Shown: positions 14,633 through 20,465 of the stretch, piece after piece
How positions within the stretch are numbered: the stretch's first letter is position 1
Layout of the letters: each line of letters begins with the position of its first letter
Origin: Candidatus Wolfebacteria bacterium
GTDB lineage: Bacteria > Patescibacteriota > Minisyncoccia > UBA6257 > UBA9933
DNA length: 30,775 nucleotides
Reading direction: 5' to 3'
Assembly: GCA_026394835.1 (NCBI GenBank)
Contig: JAPLZW010000019.1
Coordinates: 1 to 30,775 of the forward strand
The notes under the pieces: model-generated
The model's input: the letters and a program-made list of their open reading frames with translations, nothing else
The model's database searches: none
Told to the model about the DNA's origin: nothing
Made by a program: the position numbers and the translations under genes

Positions 14633-14689
14633 ATGACAAAGTGCGCTTCCAAAACGCAAAGAAATAGCGCTCCGGAATCGCTTAATTAA
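14633..14689 (+). CDS. Possible 18-residue microORF with strong ribosome binding site
   Basis: CGGAGGTGATTTT precedes ATG at 14633; the frame reads MTKCASKTQRNSAPESLN and stops. It lies on the plus strand between the divergent SPFH gene and the convergent M48 terminator. The ribosome binding site is near perfect. No homolog is known to me; it may be an expressed small peptide or a leader whose gene was lost. Confidence 0.35.
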   Translation: MTKCASKTQRNSAPESLN

Positions 14690-14714
14690 TAGCATAAAAT
14701 ATAATAAAAGTCAA

Positions 14715-14740
14715 CCCCAGCACTCTTTTGAATGCTGGGG
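14715..14740 (-). terminator. Terminator of the M48 gene
   Basis: CCCCAGCA...TGCTGGGG, 8-bp stem with a 10-nt loop, immediately after the minus-strand stop at 14744 and followed on that strand by TTGACTTTTATT. Confidence 0.7.
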
Positions 14741-14743
14741 CTA

Positions 14744-16048
14744 TTACAACTTCTTCCTATTTCTTTTCTTTATTTTCTCAACCTTTTCTTCGACGGCTTG
14801 TATTCTTCCGTCGGGATCCGGATGAGAAGCCATAAGGTTACCCCAAACTCCCTCCGGGTAATTCCTTCCCTCGCTTAACTTCCTCTCCATATTTACAGCT
14901 TCTTGAGGGTCGAAACCAGCCTTAGCAACAAGCTCAATAGCCTCAAGATCAGCTTCTGACTCAAATGTCCTAGAGCGAGCCTTATGAGCGACGGATACAC
15001 CGACAACTCCGCCGACCGCCAGAGCAACACCAGCAACTAACGTTCCTGTAGTAATCAGTGTACGCGTTATTATTCCCCTCCCTTCTTTTGCCTGCCTGGA
15101 AGCAGCGTGTAAGGATTCAAAGGTCTCGCCTAATCTATCAACATCTTCTTTAATGCCTTCTTTTGCCCTTTCTTGATCTTTGTGTTTTCGGTGAGCGTAC
15201 TCATGTGCCACTATAGCCGCAAGCTCGCCATCCGAAAATCGATTAATTAAATCTTTCGTTACCATCATTGTAGTCAAGTTCACCCGAGCATTCATCCGAT
15301 CACCATCGATATCATCAACGATCTCAAGATCAAGAGCGGATGATCCTTCATCGGCCTCCACTATCCGATGATAGATGTTTTTCAAACGTTCATCTGGAGA
15401 TAGCTTTTCTATCTTAGGGGGAGAGACCCCTATGGGAACTTGCGGAGTGATAGTTTCGGTTAAAACTACCCTCTCACCATTTCCTTCGCGCTCACCATAT
15501 TCATTACCATCTTCATACTCTCCGTCACGACCTTCCCCCCATTCTTCGTCATTAAAATCATCTTCTTCAAACAAGCCAAACCTTTTATAAAGAAGGTTGT
15601 GTCTTGTCTGGCAAGAACGACAGACACTTTCTGGATCAAGGCAACCATCGTTATGGCACTCGCAACGACAACCATTCTTACAAAATGTTTTTTCACAATC
15701 ACATTCTTTGCAAAAATGGCAAAAGCAGAAGCAACCCTTCTCGTATATTGAACCTTCACAGCAACCGCAGCTAATAGCGCCTCTCCCCTTGTGGCAGTCA
15801 CACAGACACAATGCTTTACTGATTTTAGGAGCAAGCTCTCTAATTGTCTCAACGTAAACCTTCTGCCCGTACCTAAAATAGATACTTGATAGACTACGGC
15901 AGCTACGACTTGATTCTATAGTCCATCCAGATTTGCGAGCTAGAGAAAAAGCGTGTTTCACCGAATGAGCTGAAGTACATATAGCTGCCAGTTGATATAC
16001 CCTGGCAGCCAAGACAGACTTCTTCTTGAGCATTGCCAGGGAATTCAT
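14744..16048 (-). CDS. M48-type zinc metalloprotease with an N-terminal Cys-rich cluster
   Basis: 434 residues. An N-terminal helical part (1-80) is followed by a cluster of 19 Cys and 3 His at 81-146, in which C-x-C-x-C-H occurs three times (81-86, 106-111, 127-132). An acidic Glu/Gly linker (160-195) leads to the M48 domain: HEYAH at 282-286 is the HExxH zinc site, ESEAD at 363-367 supplies the third ligand, and ASHPDPDGRI at 408-416 is the usual C-terminal motif. One membrane helix at about 328-353. Homology to HtpX/Ste24-like proteases suggests membrane-protein quality control. The Cys-rich part, probably zinc-binding, is not part of M48 families I know. AAGGAGG precedes the ATG. Confidence 0.82.
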   Translation of the reverse strand: MNSLAMLKKKSVLAARVYQLAAICTSAHSVKHAFSLARKSGWTIESSRSCRSLSSIYFRYGQKVYVETIRELAPKISKALCLCDCHKGRGAISCGCCEGSIYEKGCFCFCHFCKECDCEKTFCKNGCRCECHNDGCLDPESVCRSCQTRHNLLYKRFGLFEEDDFNDEEWGEGRDGEYEDGNEYGEREGNGERVVLTETITPQVPIGVSPPKIEKLSPDERLKNIYHRIVEADEGSSALDLEIVDDIDGDRMNARVNLTTMMVTKDLINRFSDGELAAIVAHEYAHRKHKDQERAKEGIKEDVDRLGETFESLHAASRQAKEGRGIITRTLITTGTLVAGVALAVGGVVGVSVAHKARSRTFESEADLEAIELVAKAGFDPQEAVNMERKLSEGRNYPEGVWGNLMASHPDPDGRIQAVEEKVEKIKKRNRKKL

Positions 16049-16076
16049 AATCTAACCTCCTTAGGTACAATATGGT

Positions 16077-16343
16077 GCTCGAGGGGCTAGCACAACGGCT
16101 AGAGCGATCCCCCCGAGCCGAGCAGAGATGCTCGAAGAGCCAGCGCGAAGCTAAACCCTTCGAGCGGGGCAAGAAGGCTCGAGAGGTCAGCGCAGAGGCT
16201 AACCTCTCGAGCCGGGTAAGGAAATCGCTTCTTTTCGGAAGACAAGGATACGCATGAGCCAAACGCTACATGGCCTCCGGCATTGCTCTGTGCGGGTCTT
16301 ATTCCGACTAGCCGCACAAAGGCGGCGCTATTTGTCGGGACCC
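16077..16343. ncRNA. Block of structured hairpins between two minus-strand genes
   Basis: Three related hairpins, 16077-16118, 16130-16165 and 16177-16212, each have an outer stem GCTCGA...TCGAGC (9-10 bp) and a loop with AGC-x5/6-GCT. Farther along, 16294-16343 folds into a long nested stem: GGGT/ACCC, CCGAC/GTCGG and GCCGC/GCGGC. The stretch 16049-16387 has no convincing gene. On the minus strand it would form the leader of the M48 mRNA; on the plus strand it could be a free RNA. The strand is undecided and no known RNA family is recognised. Confidence 0.45.
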
Positions 16344-16387
16344 ACCTTCCGAAATCCACGATTTCCCATTCTTAGAATTCTTAAATT

Positions 16388-16594
16388 CTATTCTTTCTTA
16401 GTATCATCCATACCAGAGACAAGTCTTACGCCAAAGCTGATGAGGCCCTCCCCATCTTCTTTGGGAGAGATGGAATAGCTAGTAGAACGCTGGGCAGTTA
16501 CCCTAGCAATAAAAGCGACCGTTGATTCGTTCTTCCCACGCGGCTGCAACACAGCACCAACTTCCAATTTAATATCCGTGTTCCTACTAGACAT
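16388..16594 (-). CDS. Small soluble protein, unknown
   Basis: 68 residues from ATG 16594 (a GTG directly upstream is an alternative). GGAAGGGGG lies 7 nt ahead as ribosome binding site. Contains a predicted beta-rich stretch (IKLEVGAVLQPRGKNESTVAFIARV) and ends in charged residues; no signal peptide or helix. Not recognised. Same strand as M48 and separated from it by the hairpin block. Confidence 0.5.
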   Translation of the reverse strand: MSSRNTDIKLEVGAVLQPRGKNESTVAFIARVTAQRSTSYSISPKEDGEGLISFGVRLVSGMDDTKKE

Positions 16595-16597
16595 CAC

Positions 16598-16903
16598 TGC
16601 ACCCCCTTCCTAGCTAGACTGACTTATCTCATCGAAACGTTAAATTGTCGAAGAACATTAAACTTACGGCCTATATTTTTAATACAACAAATCAACCCCC
16701 AATGTCAAATATTGTTATTGTCTTTTGCTGTAAGCATTAAATAATGCTTGCGATAATCCGATGCCCCAAAATCACCACTTGAATATTTACTTGCTTTGCG
16801 ATACGTTTAAACGTATCGCATTCCCAATCATCAATCAGAGTTATTAAATGGTCTAAGCCGTTATGCGAACAATTTCAAAAATAAAATTTATATCAAAAAT
16901 ATC
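16598..16903. other. AT-rich intergenic region with palindromes
   Basis: No gene seen. It contains an AAGCATT/AATGCTT hairpin at about 16733-16749, a GCGATA half-site directly after it, and a perfect 24-bp palindrome at 16797-16820. A TTATAT box 10 nt before the ATG at 16904 may serve the TrpR-like gene. Confidence 0.6.
16797..16820. promoter_or_regulatory. Perfect palindrome, upstream copy (possible operator)
   Basis: TGCGATACGTTT followed by its exact reverse complement. The inner 22 bp recur at 17286-17307 on the other side of the TrpR-like gene. Perfect dyad symmetry and proximity to a helix-turn-helix gene suggest an operator; a recombination or insertion site is the alternative. Confidence 0.6.
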
Positions 16904-17275
16904 ATGGTCAATGTTAATAAAAAATATTTAGGAAGGAGCCTAAATGAGGAATCTTGGCAAAAATTTGAATCAGAATTAAAAAGAGGCGGCAATGTCAAAA
17001 AGCTTTTGACAAAATATCTTTCGCCTGATGAATTCGCGGTTTTTGAAAAAAGACTAGCCATCATTTCACTATTAGAAAAAGGAAAAACTTATCTGGAAAT
17101 CAGGCGCGAGCTAGACGCTTCTCCGAGCACTGTAAGCTTCGTGAGACAAGGTTTTAAGATTAATAAAAAACCAAAAAAGATTATTAAGCCATCTGAAATA
17201 AAACTGAAGCCTGACCATAAACGAAAGTTTCCAAGATACAAAGGTGTGAGGGGCTTCGGGTTTTCAGAATGGTAA
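16904..17275 (+). CDS. TrpR-like (YerC/YecD type) DNA-binding regulator
   Basis: 123 residues. An all-helical N-terminus with LTKYLSPDEFAVFEKRLAIISLLEKGKTYLEI, then a helix-turn-helix RRELDASPSTVSFVRQGFK at about 63-81, as in the Trp-repressor-like family common in CPR bacteria. The tail of about 40 residues is very basic (Lys/Arg), which could add non-specific DNA contact. No trp genes are near apart from trpS at the far end, so tryptophan as corepressor is not supported. Flanked on both sides by the same 22-bp palindrome, which suggests autoregulation or movement of gene and sites together. Confidence 0.75.
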   Translation: MVNVNKKYLGRSLNEESWQKFESELKRGGNVKKLLTKYLSPDEFAVFEKRLAIISLLEKGKTYLEIRRELDASPSTVSFVRQGFKINKKPKKIIKPSEIKLKPDHKRKFPRYKGVRGFGFSEW

Positions 17276-17285
17276 TCGTAATCCT

Positions 17286-17307
17286 GCGATACGTTTAAAC
17301 GTATCGC
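17286..17307. promoter_or_regulatory. Perfect 22-bp palindrome, downstream copy
   Basis: GCGATACGTTT and its exact reverse complement, 10 nt after the stop of the TrpR-like gene; identical to the inner 22 bp of 16797-16820. No T-tract follows, so it is not a typical terminator. Confidence 0.65.
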
Positions 17308-17425
17308 CAGTACTGACTGTGCGCACCGATTAATTATACGCGTTAATTGATTACGAATTACGAATATCGACCGATTGACGCCCGTTTTTTATTAAATTAA
17401 GGTTGTTTATATCGGGCAGGTGGTG

Positions 17426-17445
17426 CCTGCCTGCCGGCAGGCAGG
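17426..17445. repeat. 20-bp perfect palindrome, copy 2
   Basis: CCTGCCTGCCGGCAGGCAGG, identical to 2363-2382 and inserted at the same point of a tRNA-Leu D-arm. It can pair with the GGCAGG of the acceptor strand and would disturb normal folding. Confidence 0.85.
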
Positions 17446-17457
17446 AAATTGGTAGAC

Positions 17458-17583
17458 GCGCCCCGCTCTTTTGTCCTCGTGGCGGAACTGGCATACGCGC
17501 GGCGTTTAGGGCGCCGTCCCGTAAGGGTTGTGGGTTCGACTCCCACCGAGGACACAAATTGGAAAAACAAAAGAGCGGGGCGC
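17458..17583. repeat. 16-bp perfect inverted repeat around the inner tRNA
   Basis: GCGCCCCGCTCTTTTG (17458-17473) and CAAAAGAGCGGGGCGC (17568-17583) are exact inverses. They comprise the anticodon stem of the outer tRNA and extend it well into what should be the loop. The last base of the left arm is the first base of the inner tRNA. Confidence 0.85.
17473..17554 (+). tRNA. tRNA-Leu(UAG), nested in the anticodon loop of another tRNA-Leu
   Basis: Complete class II tRNA: acceptor GTCCTCG/CGAGGAC, D-arm TGGCGGAACTGGCATACGC, anticodon stem GGCG/CGCC around TTTAGGG (anticodon TAG, codon CUA), variable arm TCCCGTAAGGGT, T-arm GTGGGTTCGACTCCCAC, discriminator A, no encoded CCA. It appears fully functional. 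It begins on the last base of the left 16-bp arm and ends 14 nt before the right arm. Confidence 0.93.
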
Positions 17584-17626
17584 CGCAAGGCTTGGGAGTT
17601 CGAGTCTCCCCCTGCCCACAAATCAA

Positions 17627-18217
17627 ATGAAAAAACTTTTCGGGATAATCCAATTCTCAAAACTGCTTCAAGACTTCTCTAAAATCGAGAGAGTGATTTT
17701 GAAACGGGGCGAAAATAAATGGGAAAACGATTCTGAACACAGCTATGGGCTTACTATGCTCGCCTGGTATATCATGGAAACCGATAAGATAAAGCTTAAA
17801 AAAGATTTGGTTCTGAAATATGCCCTCGCCCACGATTTGGTTGAAGTTTATGCCGGCGATACTTATTTTTTCTCAACAGACGAAAATCATGAAACGAAAA
17901 AATTCGCGAGGGAAAAGAAGGCGGCTGAACGGTTGAAAAAAGAATTTCCCGGGTTTAAGGAATTACACTCCTCCATAAAAAAATACGAAGAGAGGAATGA
18001 CCCCGAAAGCCGATTCGTTTACGCTCTCGACAAGGTCATACCAATGCTGAATATTTACACCGATAACGGCCGGACATGGAAAAAGAAAAATGTAACGATA
18101 AAAATGCTTGTCGATAAGAAAAAAGATAAGGTTGCTTTATCGCCCGCGATAGAAAAATATTTCTGGGAATTGATAAAAATCCTCAAAAAAGAAAAAGCGC
18201 GGTTGTTTAATAAATAA
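17627..18217 (+). CDS. HD domain hydrolase (YfbR / 5'-deoxynucleotidase-like)
   Basis: 196 residues from the ATG at 17627, 9 nt after the outer tRNA; a longer open frame starts inside the tRNAs and is not real. HD motifs: His38 in ENDSEHSYG, His69-Asp70 in ALAHDLVEVYAGD, and a later Asp in FVYALDKVIP, which together form the metal site of HD_3-type phosphohydrolases such as the 5'-deoxynucleotidase YfbR. Nucleotide monophosphate hydrolysis is the likely activity; the substrate is not determined. It seems to be transcribed behind the tRNA locus, so tRNA processing would set its 5' end. Confidence 0.8.
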   Translation: MKKLFGIIQFSKLLQDFSKIERVILKRGENKWENDSEHSYGLTMLAWYIMETDKIKLKKDLVLKYALAHDLVEVYAGDTYFFSTDENHETKKFAREKKAAERLKKEFPGFKELHSSIKKYEERNDPESRFVYALDKVIPMLNIYTDNGRTWKKKNVTIKMLVDKKKDKVALSPAIEKYFWELIKILKKEKARLFNK

Positions 18218-18322
18218 CCCTGCTATACGAACGTCTCTTTTCTGCGCTAATTAAACTTGTAAATTTATTAACTCTGGCGTCCACCTAAAATCAACACTGG
18301 TCAATTTTGATTTTGGCATTGT

Positions 18323-18405
18323 GCCCAGGGAGGGACTTGAACCCTCACGCCCTTTCGAGCAATGGATTTTGAGTCCATACTGTCTACCAATTCCAGCACC
18401 TGGGC
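18323..18405 (-). tRNA. tRNA-Leu(CAA)
   Basis: Class II tRNA on the minus strand: acceptor GCCCAGG with CCTGGGC, D-arm TGCTGGAATTGGTAGACAG, anticodon stem ATGGA/TCCAT around CTCAAAA (anticodon CAA, codon UUG), variable arm with GCTCGAAAGGGC, T-arm GAGGGTTCAAGTCCCTC, no encoded CCA. Acceptor and T-arm are nearly the same as in the tRNA-Leu(CAG) at 2231. Confidence 0.93.
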
Positions 18406-18445
18406 ATTCATTTTCCGTTGATAATATCAAAAGATTTCCGTATAG

Positions 18446-18510
18446 TAAACCCCCACACCTAATAAGGAATGTTGTTTTTTTATTTTTTCCTTTTTAGGTG
18501 TGGGGGTAAA
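18446..18510. repeat. Single hairpin repeat of the CCCCCACACC family
   Basis: CCCCCACACCTAATAAGGAA and TTCCTTTTTAGGTGTGGGGG form 20-bp arms with one mismatch around a T-rich loop. Outer 10 bp and arm length equal those of the array at 4894-5122, while inner stem and loop differ. TAAA lies directly outside both arms, as in the array. It stands upstream of the parA promoter. Confidence 0.75.
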
Positions 18511-18533
18511 GTAAAAGTCTATGAATAAATTTT

Positions 18534-18562
18534 TTGCTCTTTGGCTCAAAAATTTATACAAT
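18534..18562 (+). promoter_or_regulatory. Promoter of parA-parB (leaderless)
   Basis: TTGCTC, 17-nt spacer, TACAAT (18557-18562), followed after 7 nt by the ATG at 18570. The transcript would begin at or next to the start codon. Confidence 0.6.
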
Positions 18563-18569
18563 TAAGGCA

Positions 18570-19361
18570 ATGACACGCGTTATCTCAGTTTGCAATCAAA
18601 AAGGAGGAGTCGGAAAAACGGCGACTTCCGTTAATGTCTCGGCATATCTCGCCGCTCTCGGCAAGAAAGTTTTACTTCTTGATTTCGACCCGCAAGCGAA
18701 TGCTTCATCCGGAGTGGGAATAAATCCAAGAGAAATAGAAAACAGCGTCTATCACGGAATTTTAGGATATGCGAACGCGCTTGATATCATTAAAACCGTG
18801 CCGGTTCTTGATTTCTTACATGTCTTGCCGGCAAATGAACACCTGGCCGGAGCCTTGATAGAATTCGTGGATCTTCCGAACCGCGAGAGATTACTCCGAA
18901 GATTTTCCAATAACCTCCGTTCTCAATACGATTACATCATCATTGACCTGCCGCCGAGTTTAAGCCTTCTCACATTAAACGGATTGCTCGCCGCGGACGA
19001 AGTGATTATTCCTATCCAAGCGGAATACTACAGTCTTGAGGGATTGGGACAGCTTCTGGGAACAATAGACCTCATCAGAAATAATCTGGAGCACGACCTT
19101 AAAATTGCGGGCGGGCTCATCACGATGTATGATAAAAGAGAACGGCACTCGCGCGAAGTAGTGCGTGATGTGCGCCGGAATTTTCCCTATCATATTTACG
19201 ATACGGAAATCCCCCGCTCGGTGGCATTGGCCGAAGCGCCAAGCTACGGCAAGCCCGTTATTTTATACGACCCGAATTCTCCCGGAGCGAAAGCTTACGA
19301 AAAACTGACCCGGGAAATAATAGACCAGGAATTCGACAAAGTCATCCCAACCACTAACTAA
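18570..19361 (+). CDS. parA: Chromosome partitioning ATPase ParA (Soj)
   Basis: 263-residue deviant Walker-type ATPase that, with ParB, segregates the origin region. The start chosen is ATG 18570, which gives the standard opening MTRVISVCNQKGGVGKTATS with Walker A KGGVGKT at 11-17; the 12-residue extension upstream is not family-like and crosses the promoter. LLLDFDPQANASSGVG (Walker A') and DYIIIDLPPSLSLLTLNGL (Walker B region) are intact. The parB gene follows after 53 nt of short repeats. No parS consensus was noticed in the window. Confidence 0.93.
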   Translation: MTRVISVCNQKGGVGKTATSVNVSAYLAALGKKVLLLDFDPQANASSGVGINPREIENSVYHGILGYANALDIIKTVPVLDFLHVLPANEHLAGALIEFVDLPNRERLLRRFSNNLRSQYDYIIIDLPPSLSLLTLNGLLAADEVIIPIQAEYYSLEGLGQLLGTIDLIRNNLEHDLKIAGGLITMYDKRERHSREVVRDVRRNFPYHIYDTEIPRSVALAEAPSYGKPVILYDPNSPGAKAYEKLTREIIDQEFDKVIPTTN

Positions 19362-19376
19362 TTTTTAAACAAATAA

Positions 19377-19410
19377 ATTCTAGATTCTATTTACTAGATT
19401 CTAGATTCTA
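19377..19410. repeat. Short CTAGATTCTA repeats between parA and parB
   Basis: Iterated TTCTAGATTCTA units, like those ahead of RNase J at 2157-2194. Function unknown. Confidence 0.5.
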
Positions 19411-19414
19411 AAAA

Positions 19415-20416
19415 ATGCCATTAGGCCGCGGATTGGAATCTTTAATACCAAAGAAAAGAGACGGAGAAAGCAGTAAGCCCAGCCAGCCTGTTTTTTTGCC
19501 GGCAAATGACACAAACGATTCTCTTCCCGATCCTCTGGATACTCCGGAGTTGGAATCGGAATCAAACTCACCGCGCGAACCGAAAAAGAAATCCCAGGAA
19601 GCGGTTTTCCAAATTGAAGTTGAAAAAATCAAACCCAACCCTCTCCAGCCAAGAAAGGAATTTGACGAAGATTCTTTAAAAGAATTAGCCGCCTCCATAA
19701 GAGAACATGGCATCATCCAGCCCTTAATCGTGACCAAAATAGAAAAAGAAACCGAAAGCGGAACCGCCGTTGAGTATCAGCTTATCGCCGGGGAAAGAAG
19801 ATTGAGGGCCGCGAAACTTCTCGGCTGGGAACGCGTTCCGGCAATCGTGAGAAAAATCGATCTGGATTCAACCCGGCTTGAAATGGCGATTATTGAAAAT
19901 CTTCAGAGAGAAAATTTGAATCCGGTCGAAACCGCAAGAGCTTATGCCAAACTCCAGGACGAATTTAATCTGACTCAAAGGGAAATCGCGGCTCGGCTCG
20001 GTAAAAGCCGGGAAACAGTCGCAAATTCAGTGAGGCTTCTTAATCTGCCAACCGAAATCCAAGACGCCCTCTCAAAAAATCAAATCAACGAAAGCCAAGC
20101 GCGATTGCTGCTTGTAATCCCCGACCTGATAGAACAGCAAAATCTTTTCAGAGAACTCCTTTCTAAAAATATGAGCGTAAGGGAGTTGAAAATGCGGGTC
20201 AGAAAATCCCAGCCGCAAAAGGAAGGATCCGGCCATTCCAACCGCTCCAACCCGGAAATAAAATCCATGGAGGAAGAACTCTCGCAGGCTCTGGGCGCGA
20301 AAGTGGATATTGACCCGCCGACCGGAACGAATAAAACCGGGAAAATAGTCATTACGTTCTACTCGCCCGAAGAAATAAGAGGCATTATTAAAAAGATTAA
20401 TCCCAACGAGGATTAA
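19415..20416 (+). CDS. parB: Chromosome partitioning protein ParB (Spo0J)
   Basis: 333 residues. Opening MPLGRGLESLIP is the ParA-interacting peptide typical of ParB/Spo0J. After a Ser/Pro-rich linker (15-62) comes the ParB/Srx domain: IKPNPLQPRKEFDEDSLKELAASI, GERRLRAAK (126-134, the CTP-binding box) and ENLQRENLNPVETA. The helix-turn-helix (LTQREIAARLGKSRETVANSVRLLNLP, about 187-212) should bind parS. The C-terminal dimerisation domain is recognisable (ALGAKVDIDPPTGTNKTGKIVI). Normal length, no damage. Convergent with relA, with a 49-nt gap. Confidence 0.93.
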   Translation: MPLGRGLESLIPKKRDGESSKPSQPVFLPANDTNDSLPDPLDTPELESESNSPREPKKKSQEAVFQIEVEKIKPNPLQPRKEFDEDSLKELAASIREHGIIQPLIVTKIEKETESGTAVEYQLIAGERRLRAAKLLGWERVPAIVRKIDLDSTRLEMAIIENLQRENLNPVETARAYAKLQDEFNLTQREIAARLGKSRETVANSVRLLNLPTEIQDALSKNQINESQARLLLVIPDLIEQQNLFRELLSKNMSVRELKMRVRKSQPQKEGSGHSNRSNPEIKSMEEELSQALGAKVDIDPPTGTNKTGKIVITFYSPEEIRGIIKKINPNED

Positions 20417-20465
20417 TCTTAAATTCCCAATTTCTGATTTCTAACGATTCCGGAATACGCCGGGG

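Larger units (their letters stand above)
17414..17618 (+). tRNA. Interrupted tRNA-Leu-like gene enclosing another tRNA
   Basis: The ends form a complete class II tRNA frame: acceptor GGGCAGG (17414-17420) pairs perfectly with CCTGCCC (17611-17617); D-arm TGGTG...AAATTGGTAGACGC; anticodon stem CCCCG/CGGGG; variable arm GCCGCAAGGC; T-arm GGGAGTTCGAGTCTCCC. Two interruptions are seen: a 20-bp palindrome in the D-arm (17426-17445), and about 100 nt in the anticodon loop that contain an entire tRNA-Leu(UAG). The anticodon itself cannot be fixed; sequences near the loop would allow NAG. It may be a pseudo-tRNA, a split tRNA released by processing of the inner one, or a misassembly. Confidence 0.55.

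Noticed and set aside
16077..16118. First hairpin loop resembles a tRNA D-arm (AGCACAACGGCTAGAGC)
   Set aside because: No acceptor, anticodon or T-arm can be fitted around it.
16099..16359. Possible 86-residue protein on the minus strand in the hairpin block
   Set aside because: Composition follows the inverted repeats, no ribosome site, no family-like features.
17473..17570. Group I intron in a tRNA-Leu anticodon loop
   Set aside because: Insert of about 100 nt is far too short, lacks group I core elements, and folds as a complete tRNA.
17351..17660. Open frames in and around the nested tRNAs
   Set aside because: They are translations of tRNA genes; tRNA structure explains the sequence completely.
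18534..18569. Twelve-residue N-terminal extension of ParA
   Set aside because: It overlaps the promoter and precedes the canonical ParA start.
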